DNA of 44,138 nt from Chthonomonas calidirosea (GTDB taxonomy: Bacteria; Armatimonadota; Chthonomonadetes; Chthonomonadales; Chthonomonadaceae). The stretch covers positions 1 to 44,138 of the forward strand of contig CAMCUQ010000007.1 in NCBI GenBank assembly GCA_945878775.1, in the 5' to 3' direction. The translations under genes and the position numbers were made by a program. Under the pieces are notes generated by a model. It saw nothing but the letters and a program-made list of their open reading frames with translations, was not told where the DNA came from and ran no database searches. This document shows, piece by piece, positions 36,285 to 44,138 of the stretch. Position 1 is the first letter of the stretch; every line of letters begins with the position of its first letter.

Positions 36285-37171
36285 CACTTCGGACGCTCTG
36301 GCGCAGTCGATATTCTTATCTGTTTCTCGTTCCCACGTTTCTCTTTTTGGGGTTATTTAACTATGTTCCAGCGTTTTCTGGCTTATATCACGCCTTTACA
36401 GAATGGGAGACGACTGGCACTGCTCGCATGAATGGGCTTGAGAATTTTCGTCGTATGGCGGAGGACCAATTTCTGCGCCTGAGCCTGAGTAATCAGTTCT
36501 GGCTTCTCTCGGCAAGTCTTGTGAAGACTCTCGTCGTCCCTTTAATCGTCGCAGAGATGTTGTTTCATCTGCGGTCGGGGCGTCTACAGCATGTTCTCCG
36601 CACCCTCTTTCTAACTCCTATGATTGTTCCCGGTATGGTCGGCATCTTGCTTTGGGGGTTTATCTATGATCCAAACATTGGACTACTGAACAACGCGCTG
36701 ACGGCTATTGGGCTAGGAAGTTGGAACCGCGCATGGCTTGGAGATTGGCACACGGCTTTGCCTGCCGTGATAGGTATTGGGTTTCCTTGGGCTGGTGGGC
36801 TAGCTCTGCTCCTCTATTTGGCGGGCTTGATGGCTCTTCCATTGGATATTCTCGCCGCAAGCTCGGTAGATGGCGCATCCTTCTGGCAACGTTTCTGGTC
36901 CATAGATTTGCCATTGTTACGTGGGCAGATGAAAACGATTGCTGTCCTGACCATCATTGGAACATTGCAGGATTTCGGGAGCCTTCTCGTTCTGACAGGC
37001 GGAGGTCCGGGCTTGGCAACGCACGTTCCCGCTCTGCATATGTACTTTCAAGCGTTTCGTTTTGGGCATTATGGCTATGCCTCTGCCATCGGGTTTGTTC
37101 TCTTTCTGGTGACTCTGACCTTCACCATCGCCAATATGCGATTTGTCACCGCTACTGAGGAGATGGGCTGA
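36281..37171 (+). CDS. Sugar ABC transporter permease (MalF/UgpA type)
   Basis: The product is 296 aa with six predicted helices. It starts with SRYSYLFLVPTFLFLGLFNY, as in MalF/UgpA-type inner-membrane subunits, and has the EAA coupling loop in DILAASSVDGASFWQRFWSI followed by DLPLLRG. Late in the protein, LTGGGPGLATHVPALHMYFQ is characteristic of CUT1 importers. The GTG start at 36281 overlaps the solute-binding protein stop in a GTGA. It pairs with the next permease. No ATPase gene is in the operon; CUT1 systems often share a housekeeping ATPase such as MsmX. Confidence 0.92.
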   Translation: MTLRTLWRSRYSYLFLVPTFLFLGLFNYVPAFSGLYHAFTEWETTGTARMNGLENFRRMAEDQFLRLSLSNQFWLLSASLVKTLVVPLIVAEMLFHLRSGRLQHVLRTLFLTPMIVPGMVGILLWGFIYDPNIGLLNNALTAIGLGSWNRAWLGDWHTALPAVIGIGFPWAGGLALLLYLAGLMALPLDILAASSVDGASFWQRFWSIDLPLLRGQMKTIAVLTIIGTLQDFGSLLVLTGGGPGLATHVPALHMYFQAFRFGHYGYASAIGFVLFLVTLTFTIANMRFVTATEEMG

Positions 37172-37172
37172 G

Positions 37173-38042
37173 ATGCAAACTCGTCGAATACTGACACAGG
37201 CAGTCCTGATTTCTGCGCTGATAATCTTGCTTTTGCTGTCATTGGTTCCATTCGTCATGATGCTGGTTCTCTCTCTTAAAAGCAACGCACAGATATTTAC
37301 GCATTTTTGGGAGCCACCAAAACCGGCTAGGTGGGACTTCTACGCGAAAGCCTATAGTGCTCTGGGGGGCTATATCGTCAATACCGCGTATGTGGCTATT
37401 ATGACGGTAGGTGGCGTTCTGGTGCTGGCATCTCTGGCAGGATATACGTTTGCGCGGCATCGTTTTCCAGGACGTGAACTGCTCTACTATGCGATTCTCT
37501 CTCTGCTGATGATCCCCGGTATCCTGACTCTCATTCCAACCTTCATGATGGTGAAAGGGATGCAACTTCCTGCTTTTGTGTTCGCGGGGCATACGTGGGG
37601 ACCCTTCGCCGTGATGAACACCCGTTGGGCGCTCATTCTGCCCTACATAGCGGGAGGACAGGTCTTTGGCATATTACTTTGCCGGGGCTTCTTCCAGTCG
37701 CTTCCCGAAGAACTCTTTGAAGCGGCACGCTTAGATGGTGCATCGGAGTGGGACATTTATCGGCGGATCGCGTTGCCGCTCTCTCACCCGATACTGGCGA
37801 CTATCGCCATTATGACCTCGCTCTCTGTATACAACGACTATATTTGGCCCCTGATTGCCATTAGCGACAATACAATTCAGACGTTCTCTGTTGGTGTAAC
37901 GAAATTCGCAGGGGAGTTCAATCTCGATTACGGACCGACGCTCGCAGGATATGTTCTTGGCAGTATTCCACTGCTAATACTGTTTGCGTTTGGGATGCGC
38001 TACTTCATTCAAGGCATAACGAGTGGTGCACTGAAAGGGTGA
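37173..38042 (+). CDS. Sugar ABC transporter permease (MalG/UgpE type)
   Basis: The product is 289 aa with six helices. LVPFVMMLVLSLKSNAQIFT near the N terminus is the usual opening of MalG-type subunits, and the EAA loop reads EELFEAARLDGASEWDIYRR followed by IALPLSHP. The C terminus has FAGEFNLDYGPTLAGYVLGS and ends in a short cytoplasmic tail. With the previous gene it forms the channel of a CUT1 importer. The ATG at 37173 follows GAGGAG and starts one base after the preceding stop. It is the last gene of the carbohydrate operon; a 161-bp gap with no clear terminator follows. Confidence 0.92.
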   Translation: MQTRRILTQAVLISALIILLLLSLVPFVMMLVLSLKSNAQIFTHFWEPPKPARWDFYAKAYSALGGYIVNTAYVAIMTVGGVLVLASLAGYTFARHRFPGRELLYYAILSLLMIPGILTLIPTFMMVKGMQLPAFVFAGHTWGPFAVMNTRWALILPYIAGGQVFGILLCRGFFQSLPEELFEAARLDGASEWDIYRRIALPLSHPILATIAIMTSLSVYNDYIWPLIAISDNTIQTFSVGVTKFAGEFNLDYGPTLAGYVLGSIPLLILFAFGMRYFIQGITSGALKG

Positions 38043-38203
38043 TGCTTTGCTCTAGTTCCCTTCGGTAAAAGGGGGCAACAAGGTCAAGAGTATCAGATCA
38101 TGGGTGCTGGAATGGAAATCTGGCAGAGCTAGCCCGATATGTACTGCACGTTAAGGGGGCTATATAGGGTATCATTCTCCTAGTTCTTGAGGGAGAAGAG
38201 TGA

Positions 38204-39268
38204 ATGCCAAACGTTTCTGAAGCGCAGGTTCTAGATGCGCTCCGTTCCATTGAAGACCCCGACCTACATCGGGATATCGTCAGCCTCGGTTTTATCAAAG
38301 AGATCAAGATTTGTGAAGGGAATGTTGCCTTCCAAATTGAGCTTACCACCCCCGCTTGCCCCGTAAAAGACCAAATGAAAGCGGAGGCAGAGAGTGCGGT
38401 TATGGCTCTGCCGGGCGTCACTCAAGTTGCCATAGAGATGACTGCCAGTGTGCGCGGTCGCGCTTTGAGTCCGCAAGAGATTCTGCCCGGTGTCCGCCAC
38501 GTGATCGCGGTCGCAAGCGGTAAGGGGGGAGTCGGGAAGAGTACCGTCTCTGCAAATCTTGCGGTGGCTTTGGCGAAAGAGGGGGCAACCGTTGGCTTGC
38601 TCGATGCGGATATTTATGGTCCCTCCATTCCGATGATGATGGGGATTCGGCGAGAACCAGACGTAATCAAGTCTGAAAGTGGTCCGAAGATGCTTCCCGT
38701 TTTGGCGCATGGGGTTTTGGTAATGTCGCTCGGTTTTATCTTGAAATCGGATCAGGCGGTAGTTTGGCGTGGTCCAATGTTGGGAAAAGCCGTGAACGAT
38801 ATGCTGACGGGCTGTCTTTGGGGAGATTTGGATTATCTCGTCGTCGATCTGCCTCCGGGAACCGGCGATGTACCTATGTCTTTGGCGCAACTGGTTCCGA
38901 TATCGGGCGTGGTGGTGGTGACAACGCCGCAACAGGTGGCGCAGGATATTGCCCGCAAGAGTATCGCCATGTTTCGTATGCTTGAACAAGGGACAGGAAA
39001 GACTATTCCAATTTTGGGTATTGTGGAGAATATGAGTGGGGGTATTTTTGGGAGCGGTGGGGCAGAACAATCTGCAAAGCAGTTGGAGATTCCCTATCTT
39101 GGCAGTATCCCGCTCACGCAGACAGTGACTCTATCGGGAGATACGGGCTACCCTGCGGTGTTGTCTGGAGAGAGCACGCCAGAGGGGAGTGCGTTTATGC
39201 GATTGGCGCGCCAACTGGCGTCTCAACTCAGTATTCTTCATTTTGAGAATGAGAACCCGCCAGAGTAG
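38204..39268 (+). CDS. apbC: Mrp/ApbC-type P-loop ATPase (Fe-S carrier family), lacking the CxxC motif
   Basis: The product is 354 aa. An N-terminal MIP18/DUF59 domain (1-85) carries the conserved Cys52 in TPACPVKDQ. The ParA/MinD-like ATPase domain has the deviant P-loop GKGGVGKST (106-114), switch I LLDADIYGPSIPMMMG, and switch II VVDLPPGTGDVPMSLAQL. Relatives bind and transfer Fe-S clusters using a CxxC pair after the ENMS motif. Here that position reads VENMSGGIFGSGGAEQS, with no cysteines. Some family members lack the pair, so cluster binding is uncertain. Start ATG 38204 has GGGAGAAG upstream. It is monocistronic, closed by the hairpin at 39342-39387. Confidence 0.92.
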   Translation: MPNVSEAQVLDALRSIEDPDLHRDIVSLGFIKEIKICEGNVAFQIELTTPACPVKDQMKAEAESAVMALPGVTQVAIEMTASVRGRALSPQEILPGVRHVIAVASGKGGVGKSTVSANLAVALAKEGATVGLLDADIYGPSIPMMMGIRREPDVIKSESGPKMLPVLAHGVLVMSLGFILKSDQAVVWRGPMLGKAVNDMLTGCLWGDLDYLVVDLPPGTGDVPMSLAQLVPISGVVVVTTPQQVAQDIARKSIAMFRMLEQGTGKTIPILGIVENMSGGIFGSGGAEQSAKQLEIPYLGSIPLTQTVTLSGDTGYPAVLSGESTPEGSAFMRLARQLASQLSILHFENENPPE

Positions 39269-39737
39269 TTGCGAGAGGTGACAGCCGATTAAGGTGTTGA
39301 ATGCCTGTGTGGTTATGCGTTTTGTGGTGGATGCAATATTTAGCCCGGAGTGAACCGTTGAGAGGCGGCAATTCACTCCGGGCTTTACCGTGAGGGAGGT
39401 CTGATACTAGAAGTACGAAACCTTTTCTCAGCGGTATGGCTCACGCCATTCGGTGTGACGGTGATGCTTGTCCTATGCGTTCACCATCTTATAATCTGTG
39501 TGATGGGGCAATGCGTTTGCCTGCTACACCTCTATTGTTCCATTGTGGCGTGACGGGAGCGTATACGAGTGCTTCTCATTTGCGTGAACGTAGCAAAAAT
39601 ACCCAGCATTTTTTGAAATCACAAGGAGAAGCTCCTCCTTTCCAATGCTCGATTGCGAACTGTTCTCTACGCGCTGTCGGGTATACTAAAACCACTACCC
39701 TACGCATAGGGAACGCAAACAGAGAGGAGTATCGCTC
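39269..39737. other. Intergenic region between apbC and the lactonase gene
   Basis: A strong hairpin (39342-39387) occupies the first part. From 39388 to 39737 I see only a -10-like TATACT at 39682-39687, about 50 bp before the lactonase start, with no good -35. A 101-aa plus-strand frame at 39436-39741 is open but lacks a ribosome-binding site and overlaps the lactonase start; I do not call it. Confidence 0.5.
39342..39387 (+). terminator. Hairpin terminator after apbC
   Basis: AGCCCGGAGTGAA (39342-39354) and TTCACTCCGGGCT (39372-39384) form a perfect 13-bp stem with a 17-nt loop that can pair further (CCG/CGG). Only TTT follows, so termination may be partial. It is 73 bp after the apbC stop. 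Confidence 0.65.
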
Positions 39738-40934
39738 TTGAAACGGTCGCAAATATCGCGTTTGGCGATGGCTTTATTGTGTATCGGAGCCATTGCGCTC
39801 TCTACTCATACCTTCGCGGGCATTCGCCACAAGCCTGCCCCTCACCCAACGCCACAAAAACGGAGGACACAAGTACGTATGTTCTATATTGGAACCTATA
39901 CGAATGGTAAATGCAAAGGCATCTACCTCTCTCGCCTCGATCTTCAGACGGGGGCACTCTCTGCGCCTGAGTTGGTTGCAGAGGCAAGCAACCCCTCCTT
40001 TCTTGCTATTCACCCCTCCAATCAATATCTCTATGCGGTCAATGAGGATGCGACAACGAAGGGAGAGCACACGGGTTCTGTGAGCGCATTTGCCCTAGAT
40101 GCAGGCTCTGGGAAACTGACTCCTCTGAATAAGCAGTCCTCTAAAGGTGAAGCTCCTTGTCATATCTCCATTGATAAGACGGGTAGAAACGCACTTGTCG
40201 TGAACTATTCCTCTGGAAGTGTGATAGTGCTTCCCATTCAAGAGGATGGGCATTTGGTAGAAGCGTCCTGCCATATACAGCACACCGGTTCGAGCGTCGA
40301 TAAATCCCGCCAGAAAGAGGCGCACGCCCATTCTGTCTTTTTGGATCCTTCTAACAGCTACGCTATCGTTTCCGATCTGGGTAACGACAAGGTCTACTCC
40401 TACAAGTTAAACACCGAAGGAGGAACCCTGAGCGAAGTGGGTACGGCTACCATGAAGCCCGGTGCTGGTCCTCGTCATTACGCGTTTCACCCGAATGGCA
40501 AATGGGGCTATGTCATCAACGAGTTGGACAACACGGTGACTCAGACTAACTTTGATAAGTCCACGGGCAAAATGAGCGTCGTTAAATCCTACTCCACGCT
40601 TCCCAAAGGGTACAACAAGACAAGCTACTGTTCGGAGATACTGGTACATCCGAATGGCAAATTCCTTTACGGCTCCAACCGATTGCACGACAGCATCGCT
40701 ATCTTCTCCATAGACCAGAGTAATGGAGACCTAAAGCTACTTGGAACAGAGCCAACGCAAGGGAAGTATCCACGTAACTTCAGTATCGATCCCTCCGGCA
40801 AGTTTATGCTTGTTGCGAACCAGAATGAGGGGGGAATAACCGTTTTTCATGTCGATTCCGAGACAGGAATGCTAAAATCGACAGGGCATCGGCTCGATCT
40901 CGACCATCCTGTGTGCATTAAGTTTTTACCTTAG
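39738..40934 (+). CDS. Exported lactonase-family beta-propeller (YbhE/Pgl-like)
   Basis: The product is 398 aa. The N terminus is a signal peptide (LAMALLCIGAIALSTHTFAG). The rest is a seven-bladed propeller of the lactonase family: FYIGTYTNGKCKGIYLSRLD, LAIHPSNQYLYAVNE, GEAPCHISIDKTGRNALVVN and GAGPRHYAFHPNGKWGYVIN recur at blade spacing. The Escherichia homolog YbhE is a cytosolic 6-phosphogluconolactonase; an exported version is unlikely to act on a phosphorylated sugar inside the cell, so the true substrate is unclear. The TTG start at 39738 has GAGAGGAG upstream and leads directly into the signal; no ATG competes. tpiA starts 18 bp downstream, so the two may share a transcript. Confidence 0.85.
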   Translation: MKRSQISRLAMALLCIGAIALSTHTFAGIRHKPAPHPTPQKRRTQVRMFYIGTYTNGKCKGIYLSRLDLQTGALSAPELVAEASNPSFLAIHPSNQYLYAVNEDATTKGEHTGSVSAFALDAGSGKLTPLNKQSSKGEAPCHISIDKTGRNALVVNYSSGSVIVLPIQEDGHLVEASCHIQHTGSSVDKSRQKEAHAHSVFLDPSNSYAIVSDLGNDKVYSYKLNTEGGTLSEVGTATMKPGAGPRHYAFHPNGKWGYVINELDNTVTQTNFDKSTGKMSVVKSYSTLPKGYNKTSYCSEILVHPNGKFLYGSNRLHDSIAIFSIDQSNGDLKLLGTEPTQGKYPRNFSIDPSGKFMLVANQNEGGITVFHVDSETGMLKSTGHRLDLDHPVCIKFLP

Positions 40935-40952
40935 AAGGAGCCATTTTCGATT

Positions 40953-41753
40953 ATGCGTCAGACCATTATAGCGGGCAACTGGAAGTTGAATGGAACGCGC
41001 CCCGAAGCGGAAGCTTTGTTGGGCGAACTGTTGCCCCTTCTCTCTCCTAATGCTAACACCAAGGTGATCGTCTGCCCAACTTTTACGGCACTGGAGAGTG
41101 TTGCGACTTTGCTAGAGGGCAGCCCCATTGCTTTGGGGGGGCAAGACCTCTTTTGGAAAACCAAAGGAGCCTATACGGGGCAAATCTCTGCGCCTCTGTT
41201 ACGCGATCTTGGCTGCACCTACGTCATCGTAGGGCACTCGGAGCGGCGAGGGAGATTTGGGGTTCCTGAGCCTGACTTTGACGCCACAATTCTTGCCTAT
41301 TTCGGCGATAGCGATACCACTGTAAATCGTAAATTGCGCGCCGCATTAGCTGGAGGGCTGATCCCGATCTGCTGCGTGGGTGAGACACTGGCTGAACGAC
41401 AAGCTGGCAGCACCGATTCTGTTGTTGGGGCGCAGACGACGGCGGCTCTAGCCGGTGTGAGTGTAGAAGAGGTGCAAACGCTGATCTTTGCGTATGAACC
41501 CGTTTGGGCAATTGGCACAGGTGAAGTGTGCGCGGCAGACGAAGCGGACCGTGTCTGTGGCGTGGTGCGCCAGACTGTGGCGAACCTGTATGGAAGCGAT
41601 GTTGCAGAAACGGTTCATGTCCAATATGGCGGAAGCGTGAACGCTGGCAACGCAAAAGACTTGCTTGCCAAGCCAAATATTGATGGTGCGTTAGTGGGCG
41701 GAGCCAGTCTGAAAGCGAAGGATTTCGCTACGATTGTGGCTGCCGCACCTTAA
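40953..41753 (+). CDS. tpiA: Triosephosphate isomerase
   Basis: The product is 266 aa. It interconverts dihydroxyacetone phosphate and glyceraldehyde 3-phosphate. The catalytic residues are all present: Asn9 and Lys11 in AGNWKLNG, His95 in VIVGHSERR and Glu182 in FAYEPVWAIGTG, plus the phosphate loop VQYGGSVNAGNAKDL. After GHSERR there is an insertion of about 15 residues (GRFGVPEPDFDATILAYFG) where most enzymes go directly to ETDxxVxxK. It keeps the frame and probably lengthens a surface loop; similar inserts occur in some other bacteria. The start ATG 40953 has AAGGAG upstream. A good terminator follows. Confidence 0.97.
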   Translation: MRQTIIAGNWKLNGTRPEAEALLGELLPLLSPNANTKVIVCPTFTALESVATLLEGSPIALGGQDLFWKTKGAYTGQISAPLLRDLGCTYVIVGHSERRGRFGVPEPDFDATILAYFGDSDTTVNRKLRAALAGGLIPICCVGETLAERQAGSTDSVVGAQTTAALAGVSVEEVQTLIFAYEPVWAIGTGEVCAADEADRVCGVVRQTVANLYGSDVAETVHVQYGGSVNAGNAKDLLAKPNIDGALVGGASLKAKDFATIVAAAP

Positions 41754-41767
41754 TGCTCAACTGCTCT

Positions 41768-41810
41768 CCTCTCCACCTCGACCAATTGGGTGGAGAGGAT
41801 TTTTGTTTTT
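41768..41810 (+). terminator. Intrinsic terminator after tpiA
   Basis: CCTCTCCACC (41768-41777) and GGTGGAGAGG (41789-41798) form a 10-bp stem followed by ATTTTTGTTTTT. It ends 13 bp before the next gene's start, so that gene needs either readthrough or a promoter hidden within this segment. Confidence 0.85.
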
Positions 41811-41822
41811 GGGAGTCCCTCT

Positions 41823-43901
41823 TTGCCTGAACACACCTATACAAATCGCTTGATTGACGAAACAAGCCCCTATCTCCTACAGCACGCTCATAATCCGGTG
41901 AATTGGTATCCATGGGGCGAAGAGGCATTAGCACTCGCAAAGCGCGAGAACAAACCGATACTGCTCTCGGTTGGCTATTCTGCCTGCCATTGGTGTCATG
42001 TTATGGAGCGTGAGAGTTTTGAGAACCCAGAGATAGCCGCTCTAATGAATCGCTTTTATATTAACATCAAAGTTGACAGGGAGGAGCGTCCCGATGTAGA
42101 TGCGATCTATATGACCGTTGTGCAAATGTTAACCGGGCAGGGAGGGTGGCCCATGACGGTTTTCCTCACTTCTGAAGGCAAGCCGTTCTATGGGGGAACC
42201 TATTACCCTCCAAGCGATATGTACGGGCGACCGGGCTTTCCACGGCTCTTAACCTCTATTGCGGAGATGTGGGAGACCCGCAGGCAAGAGATTGAGGAAC
42301 AAAGCAGTGCCATCGTGCAGGAACTCGATTATGAGAGCCTGCGCGGGAATCAGCCGGCTACTGAAGCTTTGAGTATCAATCTGCTCGATACGGCATCTGC
42401 CAAGATTTGCCAACGATTCGATACGCAGTTTGGTGGGTTTGGCAATGCACCCAAGTTTCCTCAGCCCGATGTCTTGTTGTTCTTGCTGAAGACCTATGCG
42501 CGTAATAAGAGCACAGAGGTTTTGGAGATGGTGGAGAAAACCCTGCACGGAATGGCTCTTGGGGGAATGTATGACCAACTGGGGGGGGGATTCCACCGCT
42601 ATAGTACCGATGCCGCCTGGCTGGTTCCTCACTTCGAGAAGATGCTCTACGATAATGCCCAACTGGTTCAGGCGTATGTCCGTGCCTTCCAAGTGACGGG
42701 TAAGCCGTTTTACAAAGGGGTTGCAGAGGAGACGCTGGAGTATATTTTGCGGGAAATGGCGGGGCAAGAGGGCGGTTTTTACTCGGCTCAAGACGCCGAT
42801 ACGGAAGGGGTGGAAGGCAAGTTTTTTGTTTGGTCTCAGGACGAGATTATCGAGATTTTGGGGGAACGGGATGCAACCCTCTTTGGGGCGTTTTATGACG
42901 TATCGGAGACAGGCAACTGGGAGGAGCAGAATATTCTTCATGTGATCCGAGATGCACGTTCGGTGGCGCAATCCTTCAATCTGCCTCTGGAAGAGGTAGC
43001 ACATGTTCTTGATACGGCGAGAATGACGCTCTGGCGTGAACGTGAAAAACGGGTAAAGCCGGCGCTAGACGACAAAGTAATCACCGCTTGGAATGGATTG
43101 ATGCTGGCGGGGATGGCAGAGTGTGCGCTCGTGTTCCAACGCAATGATTTCCTCGAATCGGCTATTCAGAATGCAAGATTCTTCCAAAGCCAAATGATGT
43201 ATCGGGATAGTGCGGGGCACTTACGCCTGTACAGGACATGGCGGCAGGGACGAGCTAAGGGGAATGGCTATCTGGAAGACTACGCCTGTTATGCGGAAGG
43301 GCTTCTATGGCTTTATGAGGCGACGGGAGAGTTTGAGTGGTTGGAAGAGGTGGATGCACTCCTTCAAACGATGTTTGCGTACTTTTGGGACGAGGAGCGA
43401 GCCGGCTTTTTCACTACCAGTTCAGATCACGAAGCCCTTATTCATCGCCCCAAAGATTGGGATGATAACGCGGTTCCTAGCGGGAACTCCGTTGCCATGG
43501 ATGTACTGGTCAAAATGTCGATACTCCTCGATAAGCCAAATTACCGAGTGTGCGTGGAGCAAATGTTAAATGGTCTCATTGACTTCATGCAAAAGCATCC
43601 CTATGGGTTTGCACGTGTTCTAAGTGTGGTTGATTTCTTCCTCGCTTCGCCCAAAGAGATCGCACTTCTCGGCGATAGGAAAGACCCTGCTACCCAAGAA
43701 CTCCTACTCGCTATCTATGGAACCTACTTACCGAATAGGGTTATTGCATTCGCAAAAGAGGAGACTCTCATACCTGAAGGGGTTCCTCTCTTGGCGAAAC
43801 GAGGCTTGCGAGAGGGGAGACCGACAGCGTATGTTTGTACGGGTTTGGTGTGCAAAGAGCCAAGCATTTCGCCGGAAGCCCTGCTAGCTCAACTGCGCTA
43901 A
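41823..43901 (+). CDS. YyaL/SPATA20-type thioredoxin-domain protein (DUF255)
   Basis: The product is 692 aa. The N-terminal thioredoxin-like domain (1-165) opens [20 protein letters not shown] and has the redox pair C55-x-x-C58 in [20 protein letters not shown]. The remainder is an alpha/alpha-barrel like that of N-acylglucosamine 2-epimerases, with [20 protein letters not shown] and [20 protein letters not shown]. Family members are full length at about 690, and their function is unknown. I chose the TTG at 41823 because GGGAG lies seven bases upstream and it matches the family N terminus. The longer frame from GTG 41790 would put the tpiA terminator inside the gene. Confidence 0.88.
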   Translation: MPEHTYTNRLIDETSPYLLQHAHNPVNWYPWGEEALALAKRENKPILLSVGYSACHWCHVMERESFENPEIAALMNRFYINIKVDREERPDVDAIYMTVVQMLTGQGGWPMTVFLTSEGKPFYGGTYYPPSDMYGRPGFPRLLTSIAEMWETRRQEIEEQSSAIVQELDYESLRGNQPATEALSINLLDTASAKICQRFDTQFGGFGNAPKFPQPDVLLFLLKTYARNKSTEVLEMVEKTLHGMALGGMYDQLGGGFHRYSTDAAWLVPHFEKMLYDNAQLVQAYVRAFQVTGKPFYKGVAEETLEYILREMAGQEGGFYSAQDADTEGVEGKFFVWSQDEIIEILGERDATLFGAFYDVSETGNWEEQNILHVIRDARSVAQSFNLPLEEVAHVLDTARMTLWREREKRVKPALDDKVITAWNGLMLAGMAECALVFQRNDFLESAIQNARFFQSQMMYRDSAGHLRLYRTWRQGRAKGNGYLEDYACYAEGLLWLYEATGEFEWLEEVDALLQTMFAYFWDEERAGFFTTSSDHEALIHRPKDWDDNAVPSGNSVAMDVLVKMSILLDKPNYRVCVEQMLNGLIDFMQKHPYGFARVLSVVDFFLASPKEIALLGDRKDPATQELLLAIYGTYLPNRVIAFAKEETLIPEGVPLLAKRGLREGRPTAYVCTGLVCKEPSISPEALLAQLR

Positions 43902-44035
43902 AGAATATTTTGGACTCTTTTGCCGTTTAGAAGTAGGTTTTGAGAGTAGCCTTCTTAGAGAGTATACATTGCTCTTTAAGGAGGCTTATATTACTTTAGT
44001 TTCCGGTAAAAGTATGTAGACAAAAAGTGTGTTAC

Positions 44036-44103
44036 GACATCAGGCAACTTCTGAGGTAGAGTTAAGTCGCCAAACAAATCCTCTTCCCGGAGTACCTGAT
44101 GTC
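44036..44103 (+). promoter_or_regulatory. Inverted repeat enclosing the putative transposase start
   Basis: GACATCAGG (44036-44044) pairs perfectly with CCTGATGTC (44095-44103), which contains the ATG at 44099-44101; adjacent ACT/AGT can extend the stem after a short bulge. In a transcript entering from upstream, the start codon would be base-paired. Confidence 0.5.
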
Positions 44104-44138
44104 CTCTCTAGTCTACCGTATAATCCCGCTGTTCACAC
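44099..44138 (+). CDS. Putative transposase N terminus (partial)
   Basis: ATG 44099 opens a frame (MSSLVYRIIPLFT) that continues beyond the window, with GGAG six bases before it. It is called a transposase only because of its position 88 bp inside a terminal repeat; 13 codons do not allow a family assignment. Confidence 0.4.
   Translation, partial: MSSLVYRIIPLFT

Larger units (their letters stand above)
43994..44138. mobile_element. Start of an insertion sequence (partial)
   Basis: Bases 43994-44010 (CTTTAGTTTCCGGTAAA) are the exact inverted copy of 130-146. The element continues past the window end. It has about 90 bp of leader, then a putative transposase start at 44099. The sequence outside the repeat differs from that of the left copy, consistent with seeing opposite ends of one kind of element. 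Confidence 0.6.

Noticed and set aside
38264-39070. 268-aa open frame antisense to apbC
   Set aside because: A His/Arg-rich shadow of the real apbC gene, which has every family motif in the other strand.
39436-39741. 101-aa open frame with six cysteines before the lactonase gene
   Set aside because: No ribosome-binding site, no recognisable motif, irregular composition, and it overlaps the lactonase start.
41790-41822. Longer N terminus for the YyaL-type protein from GTG 41790
   Set aside because: It would translate the tpiA terminator stem and U-run; TTG 41823 has a ribosome-binding site and matches the family start.

Overview
The window is a bacterial chromosomal segment of moderate GC, gene-dense on both strands, with short intergenic gaps and several overlapping start/stop codons. 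A class III glutamine synthetase, an IspD-IspF fusion, a fused PstC-PstA permease, a carbohydrate ABC cassette beside a large glycosidase-like protein, and signal peptides with lipoboxes would fit Armatimonadota or a neighbouring phylum. That placement is a guess from gene content; no rRNA or marker search was possible.

Layout. Both ends lie inside what look like insertion sequences: the same 17-bp sequence occurs inverted at 130-146 and 43994-44010, and the left copy cuts a vapC toxin gene. Region 1 (0.25-9.3 kb, minus strand) is housekeeping: comM, ispDF, a membrane PIN-TRAM protein, a periplasmic transglutaminase, ligA and a CDF metal exporter. Region 2 (9.4-11.3 kb) is mosaic: a REP-like palindrome, a methyltransferase, a FitA/VapC toxin-antitoxin pair, and a second 159-bp copy of the methyltransferase 3' end. 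Region 3 (11.3-13.9 kb) holds a PHP phosphatase and an FAD amine oxidase with promoter and palindrome. Region 4 (13.9-19.0 kb, plus) runs D,D-carboxypeptidase, rluB with a long repetitive tail, and a BtuF/BtuC-type importer without its ATPase.

Region 5 (19.0-22.8 kb) is the most unfamiliar part: four tandem paralogous membrane proteins that I cannot assign to a family, with their own promoter-like sequence and duplicated leaders. A second CDF transporter follows. Region 6 (23.8-29.0 kb) is a phosphate operon, pstS-pstCA(fused)-BON lipoprotein-pstB-phoU, preceded by CTTAA repeats in 11-bp phase that resemble a Pho box. Region 7 (29.1-31.5 kb) is glutamine synthetase III behind a good promoter and a leader containing a strong terminator-like hairpin, hence either an attenuator or a small RNA of about 110 nt.

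Region 8 (31.8-38.0 kb) is a carbohydrate operon: a 958-aa cytoplasmic protein with a glycosidase-like layout, a solute-binding protein and two permeases, without ATPase or regulator. Region 9 (38.2-43.9 kb) holds an Mrp/ApbC ATPase lacking the CxxC motif, an exported lactonase-type beta-propeller, tpiA and a YyaL-type thioredoxin-domain protein, then the right IS end, whose putative transposase start codon lies in an inverted repeat.
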